Positions 41,868 through 49,880 of a stretch of 64,000 bases of DNA are shown in pieces. The notes below the pieces were generated by a model. That model did no database searches. It saw only the letters and a program-made list of their open reading frames with translations, and had not been told where the DNA came from. Source of the stretch: Amycolatopsis mongoliensis. Its GTDB lineage: Bacteria > Actinomycetota > Actinomycetes > Mycobacteriales > Pseudonocardiaceae. The stretch is taken from contig NZ_CP127295.1 in the NCBI RefSeq assembly GCF_030285665.1, positions 10,478,001-10,542,000 on the forward strand, read 5' to 3'. Made by a program: the position numbers and the translations under genes. How positions within the stretch are numbered: position 1 is the first letter of the stretch; every line of letters begins with the position of its first letter.

Positions 41868-42238
41868 CGGGTGTCCGTGCGGATCGGGTGGCCCTCGGGC
41901 ACCTCGACCAGCACGATCCGCGTGCCGTCCGGGTCGGCGATCCAGGCCTCGTCGAGGCCCCAGGGCTCGCGCTGCCCGTCCCGCACCGGCTCCAGGCCCT
42001 TCGCCTTCAGCTCGGCCAGGGTGCCGGCGAGGTCCCGGACCTGCATCCAGAGCACCAGATCGGGCGACGAGCCCGTCTCGCCCCGGCCGGAGACCTCCAG
42101 GGAGCCGTGGCCGAGGAAGAACACCGTGCCGCCGGGGAACTCACGCTCCACGGCCAGGCCGAGGGTGTCGCGGTAGAACGCCGTCGTCGCGTCGACGTCG
42201 CGCGGGCGGATCAGCAGCCGGCTCTTCAGGACTTCCAT
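41864..42238 (-). CDS. VOC-family protein
   Basis: The 124-residue protein has the glyoxalase/bleomycin-resistance fold: 'SRLLIRPRDVDATTAFYRDTLGLAV' and, near the end, 'AWIADPDGTRIVLVEVPE' with a metal-ligand Glu. A single VOC pair like this usually dimerises. It follows the EamA transporter gene by 23 bases on the same strand and is probably in its transcript. The substrate is unknown. Confidence 0.84.
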   Translation of the reverse strand: MEVLKSRLLIRPRDVDATTAFYRDTLGLAVEREFPGGTVFFLGHGSLEVSGRGETGSSPDLVLWMQVRDLAGTLAELKAKGLEPVRDGQREPWGLDEAWIADPDGTRIVLVEVPEGHPIRTDTR

Positions 42239-42261
42239 CCGACCATCCCTACCGGACGCGC

Positions 42262-43125
42262 TCAGGCGGCCGCAATCGCGGCGATCCCGGACAGGACGAT
42301 CACCGACCCCGCGAGCCGCCGCACGGCGTCGCGCTCGCCCAGCACCAGCCAGGCGGCGAGGCCGCCGAGCACGATGCTCAGCTCCCGGGCGGGCGCGACC
42401 AGGCTGACCGGCGCCATCGTGAGGGCGAACAGCACGAGGATGTAGGCGATCGGCGAAAGCAGCCCGACGACCAGCACCTCGCGGCGTTGCTCACGCCAGA
42501 TCCGCGTCACCTCGGCGCGGCCGGCCAGGGCACCGGGGGCGAGCAGCACGCTCTGCAGGACCGAGCCGAGGCCGAAGTAGACGACGGGTGGCACGCCCAG
42601 GCCGGTCACCGAGTGCGCGTCCCAGAGGGTGTAGCCGGCGATGACGGCACCGGTCAGGAGGCCGTAGCGGATGCCGGCCTTGACCGCATGCGGGTCACCC
42701 GTCTTGCGGCCCGTGCTGATCACCAGCACCCCGGCGATGACCAGGAAGGCGCCGAGCAGCCCGAGCCAGCCGGGGCGTTCGCCGAGCACGAGGACGGCGG
42801 CCAGCACCGACAGCAGCGGCCCGGTGCCCCGCGCGACGGGGTAGACGACGGAGAGGTCGCCGACGCGGTACCCGCGTTGCAGCACGATGCCGTAGGCGAT
42901 GTGCAGCACCGACGTCACCACCGCGGCCACCAGCCAGCTCCACTGTGGACGCTGCGGCTCGACGACCAGCAGCACGACCGTCACCGGCAGGAGCACGACC
43001 GCGGAAGCCGTGTAATAGAGCCAGACGAACTGGGTGCCGCCGGAGGAGATCCGCTTCGCGGCCAGGTTCCACGCGGCGTGCACGACGGCGGCGACGAGGA
43101 CGAAGGACAGGGCGGTGGCGTTCAT
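42262..43125 (-). CDS. EamA/DMT-superfamily transporter
   Basis: A 287-residue membrane protein with ten hydrophobic segments arranged as two five-helix EamA repeats, the second starting near residue 145. Such proteins export or import small metabolites; the substrate is not predictable. Its 5' leader folds into a strong hairpin whose outer pairing covers the likely Shine-Dalgarno (AAGGG), just before the ATG at 43125. The VOC gene follows on the same strand. Confidence 0.85.
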   Translation of the reverse strand: MNATALSFVLVAAVVHAAWNLAAKRISSGGTQFVWLYYTASAVVLLPVTVVLLVVEPQRPQWSWLVAAVVTSVLHIAYGIVLQRGYRVGDLSVVYPVARGTGPLLSVLAAVLVLGERPGWLGLLGAFLVIAGVLVISTGRKTGDPHAVKAGIRYGLLTGAVIAGYTLWDAHSVTGLGVPPVVYFGLGSVLQSVLLAPGALAGRAEVTRIWREQRREVLVVGLLSPIAYILVLFALTMAPVSLVAPARELSIVLGGLAAWLVLGERDAVRRLAGSVIVLSGIAAIAAA

Positions 43126-43126
43126 G

Positions 43127-43164
43127 GGACCCTTCGGGTTTTCGCGCGCGCGAAAACCGGGTCC
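43127..43164 (-). promoter_or_regulatory. Leader hairpin covering the start of the EamA-transporter gene
   Basis: A perfect 22-nt palindrome GGTTTTCGCG-CG-CGCGAAAACC (43137-43158) sits inside an outer pairing of GGACCC with GGGTCC. On the minus-strand transcript the outer arm includes the AAGGG just before the ATG, so the fold would hide the ribosome binding site. It could equally be a repressor operator (TTTTCGCG/CGCGAAAA). Confidence 0.5.
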
Positions 43165-43410
43165 TCCAGGCTTTTGCCCCGTCAGATGAACGGCCGGCCG
43201 TCCGGGCCCGCCGACGGTGCCGCTCGGACCAGTCCCGCCGGTCCTGGTTGTGCGGTGCTGGGTGCGCGGACCGGCGACGGAACCCTAGGCACTACCGCCG
43301 CCCACCGTACTCCTGGTGATCGAGACGGCGCAGGTCCCGCCGGAGGCCGCCGCGAGCCCGGCTGTTAAGGTTGTCGCTCGTTGCCGTGCGGCATTCCGTC
43401 ATGGAGGAAG

Positions 43411-43428
43411 CCCGCTCTCGCGAGCGGG
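43411..43428 (+). other. Hairpin in the rpsT leader
   Basis: A perfect 7-bp stem (CCCGCTC/GAGCGGG, TCGC loop) lies 51 bases upstream of the rpsT ATG. The 353-bp gap between the EamA gene and rpsT otherwise holds the transporter leader hairpin and a TTAAGGT sequence near 43364 that could be a -10 region for rpsT. No known riboswitch or S20-binding motif was recognised. Confidence 0.4.
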
Positions 43429-43478
43429 GCCACTCGAGCGCGGCGGCGAATCTCACCGAGTGAAACAGGAGTTGCCCT

Positions 43479-43739
43479 ATGGCCAACATCAAGTCGCAGA
43501 TCAAGCGCATCACGACGAACGAGAAGGCGCGTCAGCGCAACCAGGCGATCCGGTCCTCGGTGAAGACCGCGATCCGCAAGGTCCGCGAAGCCGCCGAGGC
43601 CGGCGACAAGGCCAAGGCCGTCGAGCTGCAGCGCGACGCCGCCCAGAAGCTGGACAAGGCCGTCTCGAAGGGCGTTCTGCACGCCAACCAGGCCGCCAAC
43701 AAGAAGTCGGCGCTGGCGAAGCGCGTCAACGCGCTCTGA
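43479..43739 (+). CDS. rpsT: 30S ribosomal protein S20
   Basis: The 86-residue basic, helical protein binds 16S rRNA early in 30S assembly. '[21 protein letters not shown]' is the canonical actinobacterial start, and length and the ending 'LAKRVNAL' match. GGAG lies before the ATG ('CAGGAGTTGCCCT'). It is monocistronic with a strong terminator and converges with holA, the usual arrangement in this group. Confidence 0.98.
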   Translation: MANIKSQIKRITTNEKARQRNQAIRSSVKTAIRKVREAAEAGDKAKAVELQRDAAQKLDKAVSKGVLHANQAANKKSALAKRVNAL

Positions 43740-43756
43740 GCTGGTTGATTTCTGGG

Positions 43757-43782
43757 AAAGCCCCGGCTTCGGCCGGGGCTTT
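43757..43782 (+). terminator. Intrinsic terminator of rpsT
   Basis: An 11-bp perfect stem AAAGCCCCGGC/GCCGGGGCTTT with a TTCG tetraloop and a pyrimidine-rich tail, 17 bases after the rpsT stop. It ends just before the convergent holA stop and may serve both. Confidence 0.9.
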
Positions 43783-43795
43783 CTTCATGCCCGGG

Positions 43796-44776
43796 TCAGC
43801 GGTCGCCCTTGGCGGCCGCCACCTGGAGGACCGCACGTTCCAATGCGTAGCCCGGGTCGGCCGCCACGCCCTTGACCTCGGCGTTCAGCCTCGCCACGAC
43901 CCGCATCGCGGTCGCGAGGCCGTCCTGGTTCCAGCCCCGGGACTGGCCCTGGGCCTTGCGGATCTTCCACGGCGGCATGCCCAGCTCGCCGGCCAGCTGG
44001 TTCGGGTTGCCCCGGCCCGCACCCGAGACCCGGGCGATCGTGCGGACCGCGTCGGCCAGCGCGTCCGCGACCAGGACGTGCGGGACGCCCAGCTGCATCG
44101 CCCAGCGCAGCGACTCCAGCGCCGCCGAGCGGTCGCCGCTCACGGCCTTCTCCGCGACCGCGAACCCGGTGACGTCCGCGCGGCCGCGGTGGTAGCGGCG
44201 GACCGCTTCGGCGTCGACGGTCCCGCCGGCGTCCGCCACCAGCTGCGTCGCCGCAGACGAGAGTTCTCGCAGGTCGGAGCCCACGGCGTCGATCAGCGCG
44301 GCCACCCCCGCGGGGTCGATCTTGCCGCCCGCCCGGCGCACCTCGTGCCGCACGAACTGCTCGCGCTCGGCCGGCTTGGTCAGCTTCGGGCACTCGGTGA
44401 CCTCGGCGCCCGCCTTCTTCAACACCGCCGGGAGCGTCTTGCCCGCCTTGCTGCGGCCGCCGCCGGTGTGCACGACGACCAGCACGATGCCGTCCGCCGG
44501 GTCCTTCAGGTAGGAAGCCACGGCGTCGGCCAGTTCCTGCGAGATGTCCTGCGCCGACTCCAGGACGATCACGCGGCCTTCGCTGAACAGCGACGGGCTG
44601 ACGAGTTCGGCCAGCTCGGGGGCTGTGAGATCCGACACCCGGACCCGGGTCAGCTCGGCCGTGGCGTCGATCGCCCGGGCCGCGGCGAGCGCCTCGCGGA
44701 CGGCGCGCTCGATCAGCAGTTCTTCCTCGCCCAGGACCAGGAGCAGCGGGGCCGGGGCGGTGGCTTGCGCGGTCAC
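43796..44776 (-). CDS. holA: DNA polymerase III subunit delta
   Basis: A 326-residue clamp-loader subunit that opens the beta clamp. The N-terminal AAA+-like domain has 'LLLVLGEEELLIERAVREAL', and later regions 'LVVVHTGGGRSKAGKTLPAVLKKAG' and 'MPPWKIRKAQGQSRGW' are typical of actinobacterial HolA. The degenerate P-loop is expected, since the delta subunit does not bind ATP. It converges on rpsT; upstream lies the riboswitch of the divergent thrC-like gene. Confidence 0.93.
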   Translation of the reverse strand: MTAQATAPAPLLLVLGEEELLIERAVREALAAARAIDATAELTRVRVSDLTAPELAELVSPSLFSEGRVIVLESAQDISQELADAVASYLKDPADGIVLVVVHTGGGRSKAGKTLPAVLKKAGAEVTECPKLTKPAEREQFVRHEVRRAGGKIDPAGVAALIDAVGSDLRELSSAATQLVADAGGTVDAEAVRRYHRGRADVTGFAVAEKAVSGDRSAALESLRWAMQLGVPHVLVADALADAVRTIARVSGAGRGNPNQLAGELGMPPWKIRKAQGQSRGWNQDGLATAMRVVARLNAEVKGVAADPGYALERAVLQVAAAKGDR

Positions 44777-44924
44777 GGAAGGATCCTCTCACTTGCGGTG
44801 TCGTGCGCCCGCTCCGGTGATGTCGAGCGGCCGGCGTGGCACGGCGTGAGCGCCATGTCGTACGGTGTAGCCGAGGCAGCCGCCCCGGATCATCCGGCGA
44901 GCGCGCGCCGACAATCGAATACCG

Positions 44925-45054
44925 CTCATCCAGAGGGGCAGAGGGAACGGCCCGACGAAGCCCCGGCAACCGGCGTACAGCCCGTCATCCCGCGATCGCG
45001 GGGTAGCTGACGACCACGGTGCCAATTCCGGCCCGCTTCGGCGGGGCAGATGAG
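44925..45054 (+). ncRNA. SAM-I (S-box) riboswitch
   Basis: The P1 arms CTCATC (44925-44930) and GATGAG (45049-45054) enclose the conserved core. This core has AGAGGGGCAGAGGGAACGG then CCCGACGAAGCCCCGGCAACC (44931-44961), and GGTGCCAATTCC (45018-45029) in J3/4-P4. These are the S-box invariants for S-adenosylmethionine binding. P1 ends 15 bases before the thrC-like ATG, with the Shine-Dalgarno GGAAAGG overlapping the P1 end, so control of translation initiation is likely. Confidence 0.92.
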
Positions 45055-45069
45055 GAAAGGAACCTCGCG

Positions 45070-46335
45070 ATGACCGCCACCCTCGGAACGACCTCCACCA
45101 CGAAGACCCCGGATCTCGGTCCGGCCGTCGAACTGGTGTCGAAGGAAGAGGGACACCGGCAGCCGCTCGCCCCCGAGTTCGTCTCCGCCGAGGACTTCTC
45201 GCCGCTCGAAGTCGCCTACGACTTCGGCCGCGTCCGCCGCGAAGACATCGAGGCCGGCCCCAAGAACATCTGGCGCTACAAGAAGCTCCTCCCGGTTCCG
45301 TCCAATGTCGAGGAGATCCCGAACACCGAGCCCGGCGCCACCCGGCTGATCCGCGCCGACCGCCTCGCCAAGGAGCTCGGCCTCAAGCGCGTGTGGGTCA
45401 AGGACGACACCGGCAACCCGACGCACTCGTTCAAGGACCGCGTCGTCGCCGTCGCGCTGGCCGCGGCCCGCGAGTTCGGGTTCGAGGTGCTCGCGTGTCC
45501 GTCGACCGGCAACCTGGCCAACGCGACGGCCGCCGCCGCGGCCCGCGCGGGCTGGCGGTCGGTCGTGCTGATCCCGAAGACCCTCGAGCGCGCCAAGATC
45601 CTCACCACCGCGGTCTACGACGGCGACCTGATCGCCGTCGACGGCAACTACGACGACGTCAACCGCCTCGCCACCGAGCTCGCCGGTGAGCACCCGAAGT
45701 GGGCGTTCGTGAACGTGAACGTCCGGCCGTACTACTCCGAAGGCTCGAAGACGCTGGCCTTCGAGGTCGCCGAGCAGCTCGGCTGGCGCATCCCGCCGCA
45801 GGTCGTCGTGCCGATCGCCTCCGGTTCGCAGCTGACCAAGGTGGACAAGGGTTTCCGCGAGCTGGGCCAGCTCGGTCTCGTGGACGCCAGCCCGTACAAG
45901 GTGTTCGGCGCTCAGGCCACCGGCTGCTCGCCGGTGTCGGCCGCGTTCCGCGCCGGCCAGGACGTGGTCCAGCCGGTCAAGCCGGACACGATCGCCCGCT
46001 CGCTGGCGATCGGCAACCCGGCCGACGGCCCGTACGTGCTCGACATCGTCAACCGCACCGGCGGCGCGATCGAGGACGTCAGCGACGAAGAGGTCGTCGA
46101 AGGCATCCGGTTGCTCGCCCGCACCGAGGGCATCTTCACCGAGACCGCGGGCGGGGTCACCGTCGCGACGGCGAAGAAGCTGGTCGAGACGGGCAAACTG
46201 GACCCGGACGCCGAGACGGTGCTCCTGATCACCGGTGACGGCCTCAAGACCCTCGACGCGATCGAGAACCACGTCGGCCCGAAGGCGACCGTGCCGCCGT
46301 CCGCCAAGGCCGTGAACGAGGCGCTCGGCTACTGA
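45070..46335 (+). CDS. thrC: Threonine synthase-family PLP enzyme under SAM control (possible OPH-dependent homocysteine synthase)
   Basis: A 421-residue fold-type II PLP enzyme. The Schiff-base Lys is Lys122 in H-S-F-K-D-R, the PLP phosphate region is 'PSTGNLANA', and the C-terminal end is 'LITGDGLKTLDAI'. By family this is threonine synthase (O-phosphohomoserine to threonine). However, a SAM-I riboswitch directly upstream puts it under methionine control. From memory, a threonine-synthase-like enzyme (MetM) in Streptomyces makes homocysteine from O-phosphohomoserine, a closer fit. The ATG at 45070 is preceded by GGAAAGGAA. No hom or thrB gene is adjacent. Confidence 0.9.
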   Translation: MTATLGTTSTTKTPDLGPAVELVSKEEGHRQPLAPEFVSAEDFSPLEVAYDFGRVRREDIEAGPKNIWRYKKLLPVPSNVEEIPNTEPGATRLIRADRLAKELGLKRVWVKDDTGNPTHSFKDRVVAVALAAAREFGFEVLACPSTGNLANATAAAAARAGWRSVVLIPKTLERAKILTTAVYDGDLIAVDGNYDDVNRLATELAGEHPKWAFVNVNVRPYYSEGSKTLAFEVAEQLGWRIPPQVVVPIASGSQLTKVDKGFRELGQLGLVDASPYKVFGAQATGCSPVSAAFRAGQDVVQPVKPDTIARSLAIGNPADGPYVLDIVNRTGGAIEDVSDEEVVEGIRLLARTEGIFTETAGGVTVATAKKLVETGKLDPDAETVLLITGDGLKTLDAIENHVGPKATVPPSAKAVNEALGY

Positions 46336-46343
46336 CCTCCACC

Positions 46344-46373
46344 GCCGGGGCGGGCTCTGCCGCCCGCCCCGGC
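46344..46373 (+). terminator. Hairpin terminator between thrC and comEC
   Basis: A 12-bp perfect stem GCCGGGGCGGGC/GCCCGCCCCGGC with a six-base loop, nine bases after the thrC stop and just before the convergent comEC stop. Confidence 0.85.
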
Positions 46374-46375
46374 CT

Positions 46376-48757
46376 TCAGCGCTTCGGCGGGCCACGCGGC
46401 TCGCCCCGGCGCGCTACCGTCGGGCCTGCCGGGTCGCCGACCACCGCGGTGTCGCCGTCCAGGTCGGTTCGGGTGACCAGGGCACCCAGCGCCGCCAGAG
46501 TGTCCATTGTGGACTTACTGGGGTGCCCGTAGGTGTTTCCCGCGCCGACGCTGACCAACGCCACCCTCGGCGCCACTGCCGCGAGGAACGACGGCAGCGA
46601 GTAGCGCGAGCCGTGATGGGGCACTTTCAGCACCTCCGCCTTCAGATTTCCGATGTCCGCCAAGAGATCCGCCTGTGCCGCCAGCTCGACGTCGCCGGTC
46701 AGGAGCACCCGGCCGGCCGGCGTCTGCGCTCGCAGGACCACCGAACTGTTGTTGATCGTCGTGCCGTCCTGCTGCCCGGCCGAGCGAGCCGGTACGTAGC
46801 GCGGGCCGAGCACGTCGAGCGACAGCCCGGCCCACGCCAGCCGCTCCCCCGGATTCAGCTCCACCAGCGGCACCCCCTGCTGCCTTGCCTCCTCCGCGAC
46901 CTGGCGCCACGCCCACTCCGGCGCCCGCCCCGGGCCGACGGCGATCCCGCCGACCGCCCGGCCGTCGAAGACCGACGCCAGCCCGCCGATGTGGTCGGCG
47001 TGCAGGTGGCTCAGCACCAGCAGCGGGATCCGGTCGACCGCCAGCCGGTGCAGGCACTCGTCCACCGGCCCCGGCTCGGGTCCGGTGTCCACGACGACCG
47101 CCCGGCCCGGCTCGGCCGTCGCCAGCACGACCGCGTCACCCTGCCCGACGTCGCACTCGACCATCGCCCAGTCCCGCGGTGGCCATGCCGGTGCGAACAC
47201 CCGGACCGGCACGAACACCAGCAGTACGCCGACGACCAGCACCGCCATCACCAGCCGCACGCGCCGGTGCCGGGCGGCCAGCACCAGCACCCCGAGCACA
47301 GCCGCGGCGAGCAGCCCGCCCGTCCAGCCGCCGGGCCACGCGACGACCGCACCGGGGGCCCGCGCGCCGTGGCGCGCCACGGTGATCAGCCACCGCGCCT
47401 CCGGGTCGGCCAGGTGCACCAGGAGCTTCCCGGCGCCCGGCCACCAGGCGCCGATCACCGTCGCCAGCACGCCGAGCACCGTCGCCGGAGCCACCACGGG
47501 CGCGGCGAGGACGTTGGTCAGCACCGAAACCAGGCTCACCGAACCCGCCATGCCCGCGAGGACCGGCGCCGTCACCAGGAAGGCGGCCGCCGGGATCGCC
47601 AGCCCTTCGGCGAACCCCGGCGGGACACCGCGACGAGCCAGCGCGGCGGCCCAGCGGGGCGCGATCAGGACCAGCCCGGCCGTGGCGAACACCGACAGCG
47701 CGAACCCGAAGTCCGTCGCCATCGCCGGATCCGTCACCACGAGCACGCACACCGCGAACGCCAGCGCGGGCAACGCCGAGCCTCGCCGGCCCAATGCCAG
47801 GGCCAGCAGCGCGACCCCCGCCATCACCCCGGCCCGCAGCACGCTCGGCTCCGGGCCGACCAGGACGAGGAACCCGGCCAGGCACGCGCCCGCGGCCACC
47901 GCCGACAGCCGCGGCCCGAGCCGCAGCAGACGCAGCAGGAGCAGGACCGCGCCGCACGCGACGGCGAGGTTTCCCCCGCTGACCGCCGTCAGGTGGGTGA
48001 GCCCGGCGGTGACGAACTCCTGCTCGACCCGCGGCGACAACCCGCTCGTGTCGCCCAGGACCAGACCCGGCAGCAGGCCGGCGGGTTCGTCCGGCAGGAC
48101 CTGGCACAGGTCGTGGAGTCCGGCGCGCAGCCCGGCCGCGGTCCGCTGCCACCACGGCGCCGGCCCGGGCTCCCCCGGCGGGCCGCGCACGGACAACACC
48201 GCGGCCGTCAGGTCCGAGCCGCGCGGCGGCATCAGCAAACCGGTCGCCGTCACGTCCTGGCCCGGCAGCAGCGAACCCCAGTGCGCGACCGGCGCCAGCA
48301 GCAGCACGCGTCCGGACGACGTGACCGGCCTGCCGTCGACCGACGCCGTGCGGACCTCGGCCGTCAGCACCACCGACCGGGCTCCGGCCTGCTGATCGGC
48401 ATACCCCGCGCTGCGCACGGGCTTCGGGCGCTCGGCGACGACGACCCGCATCGACGCGGGGAGCCCGTCGGCCGAGGCCGCACGAAGATCGTCACGCTGC
48501 GCGTCCCGGATCCGCCAGGCGACCGGGCCCGCGGCGACGAGTCCCAGCACCAGCAGGGCCGCTGCCACGCCGAGCAACCGGGGACGCCCACGCGCCCGCC
48601 AGAGCACCAGTCCGGCGAGCACCGCCGAGGCGAGCCCGGCGGCGACGGCCGTCCACCAACCCAACAGCAGGCCGCCGAGTGCGGCGAGCCAGCACGCGAG
48701 CGCCGCCGGGACCAGCCGCATGTCCTGCCGGGTGTCGGTCGCGGGAAGGGTGCTCAT
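46376..48757 (-). CDS. comEC: ComEC/Rec2 DNA-uptake channel protein
   Basis: A 793-residue membrane protein of the DNA internalisation family. It has N-terminal membrane segments, a DUF4131/OB-like extracellular region, the Competence domain (from ~residue 235, 'LPGLVLGDTSGLS'), and a C-terminal metallo-beta-lactamase domain. That domain has 'DVGQGDAVVL', 'LVLSHLHADHIGGL' (HxHxDH) and 'LLTGDVE'. Together with comEA it suggests a DNA-uptake or related export machine, though competence is not shown for most actinobacteria. An ATGA overlap couples it to comEA. Confidence 0.92.
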   Translation of the reverse strand: MSTLPATDTRQDMRLVPAALACWLAALGGLLLGWWTAVAAGLASAVLAGLVLWRARGRPRLLGVAAALLVLGLVAAGPVAWRIRDAQRDDLRAASADGLPASMRVVVAERPKPVRSAGYADQQAGARSVVLTAEVRTASVDGRPVTSSGRVLLLAPVAHWGSLLPGQDVTATGLLMPPRGSDLTAAVLSVRGPPGEPGPAPWWQRTAAGLRAGLHDLCQVLPDEPAGLLPGLVLGDTSGLSPRVEQEFVTAGLTHLTAVSGGNLAVACGAVLLLLRLLRLGPRLSAVAAGACLAGFLVLVGPEPSVLRAGVMAGVALLALALGRRGSALPALAFAVCVLVVTDPAMATDFGFALSVFATAGLVLIAPRWAAALARRGVPPGFAEGLAIPAAAFLVTAPVLAGMAGSVSLVSVLTNVLAAPVVAPATVLGVLATVIGAWWPGAGKLLVHLADPEARWLITVARHGARAPGAVVAWPGGWTGGLLAAAVLGVLVLAARHRRVRLVMAVLVVGVLLVFVPVRVFAPAWPPRDWAMVECDVGQGDAVVLATAEPGRAVVVDTGPEPGPVDECLHRLAVDRIPLLVLSHLHADHIGGLASVFDGRAVGGIAVGPGRAPEWAWRQVAEEARQQGVPLVELNPGERLAWAGLSLDVLGPRYVPARSAGQQDGTTINNSSVVLRAQTPAGRVLLTGDVELAAQADLLADIGNLKAEVLKVPHHGSRYSLPSFLAAVAPRVALVSVGAGNTYGHPSKSTMDTLAALGALVTRTDLDGDTAVVGDPAGPTVARRGEPRGPPKR

Positions 48758-49473
48758 CCGACCGTCACCTGCTCTCGCAGCTTCTCGAACTTGCTTTCCC
48801 CGATGCCCGGGACGTCGCGCAGCTGCTCGACCTTCGTGAAGCCGCCGTGCTCGGTGCGCCACTGGACGATCCGCTGGGCCGTCACCTCGCCGACGCCGGG
48901 CAGCGTGTCCAGCTGGTCGGTACTCGCCGAGTTGAGATCGACCTCGGCGCCCGCCGCCGCTCCGGCCGCCGCGGCGGCGGGCGCCGGGATCCCGACCGCC
49001 AGCTGCTCCCCGTCGGTCACCCGGCGGGCGAGGTTCAGCGCGCTCAGGTCCGCGCCGGGATCGGCGCCGCCCGCGGCCCGCAGCACGTCCGCGACGCGGG
49101 CGCCCTGGACCACGGTGACCAGGCCGGGTGACCGGACGCGGCCGATCACGCTGACGACGAGGCCGGACTGGGGTGTGGCCCGGGCCGAGGCCTCGCTCGC
49201 CGGTTTCGCGCTCGGCAAGGCGGGCGGTGGCTCGGGGGTCGGCGGGCCGCCGAAGAGCGCGACCGAGCCGAGGACGATCACCACGACGGAAACGAGGACA
49301 CCGGCGAACGCCCACCGGCGGCGGCCGGCACCGGCCGGTCCGCCCGGCAGCCAGCGCCGGACCAGCCGGCCGCCGGGCCCGACCGTGCTCGCGTCGGGCG
49401 AGAGCTGGTCGGCCAGCCAGGCGAGCCGGTCGTTGACGGGAGGGCCCGGATCCCGGGCGGGCTGCTCGAACAC
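48754..49473 (-). CDS. comEA: ComEA-family helix-hairpin-helix DNA-binding protein
   Basis: A membrane-anchored DNA receptor of ~239 residues. A cytoplasmic N-terminus is followed by a transmembrane segment near residue 60 and a Pro/Ala-rich linker. An SLBB-type domain ('VSVIGRVRSPGLVTVVQGARVADVLRAAGG') and two helix-hairpin-helix motifs ('LNSASTDQLDTLPGVGEVTAQRIVQWR', 'LRDVPGIGESKFEKLREQV') complete it. The start is uncertain: GTG at 49473 lacks a Shine-Dalgarno but has TAACGT six bases upstream, as in leaderless genes; a GTG at 49560 is also in frame. It is coupled to comEC. Confidence 0.87.
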   Translation of the reverse strand: MFEQPARDPGPPVNDRLAWLADQLSPDASTVGPGGRLVRRWLPGGPAGAGRRRWAFAGVLVSVVVIVLGSVALFGGPPTPEPPPALPSAKPASEASARATPQSGLVVSVIGRVRSPGLVTVVQGARVADVLRAAGGADPGADLSALNLARRVTDGEQLAVGIPAPAAAAAGAAAGAEVDLNSASTDQLDTLPGVGEVTAQRIVQWRTEHGGFTKVEQLRDVPGIGESKFEKLREQVTVG

Positions 49474-49632
49474 ACGATCGACGTTAGGGCTCGCGGGGAG
49501 GCGTCCGACAGGGGTGCCGCCGCGTCCTGTGGACAACCGGGGTGATGTGGACGGATCCACCCCGCACGGGCCGGGAACGGCCGTTTCCGTCGTACCCGGG
49601 TGGCATGCTGGAGGGTTCGGCGCGCCGGCGGC

Positions 49633-49880
49633 TGGTGTCGCGCATCTGAGGTTCGCCGACAGCGGCCCGGCCCTGCGCGCCGAAGTGGCGTCGGGTGCAT
49701 CGGACCTGGATCTGCCGAGGGTCGCGGCGGCTGGTCCGGCGACATGAATGAGTCATTCATGTCGCCGGACGAGGTGAATGAGTCATTCACTGCGTCGCGG
49801 GAGGGGCTGCACGAGTCGGGCTCTCATGGTGCAGGTTCCAGCCGCCCCGAACGGCAAACACCTTGCAACGCGCGACACTA
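49633..49880. mobile_element. MITE-like element, copy 2
   Basis: This 248-bp element has ends TGGTGTCGCGC and GCGCGACACTA, i.e. the TAGTGTCGCGC inverted repeat with one mismatch on the left. It carries the same perfect 37-nt palindrome (49734-49770) and a GTGAATGAG-TCATTCAC hairpin (49774-49790). Compared with copy 1 it has extra sequence on both sides of the palindromes. The right end supplies the TAG stop of degV. The 404-bp gap from the comEA start to the degV stop is almost filled by it; 49474-49632 shows no other feature. Confidence 0.7.

Noticed and set aside
49278..49790. An open minus-strand frame reading M-N-D-S-F-T-S-S-G-D through the MITE-like palindromes, also seen near 33420-33480
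   Set aside because: The reading comes from the palindromes themselves, lacks a ribosome binding site and lies partly inside comEA in another frame. It is a by-product of the repeat, not a protein.
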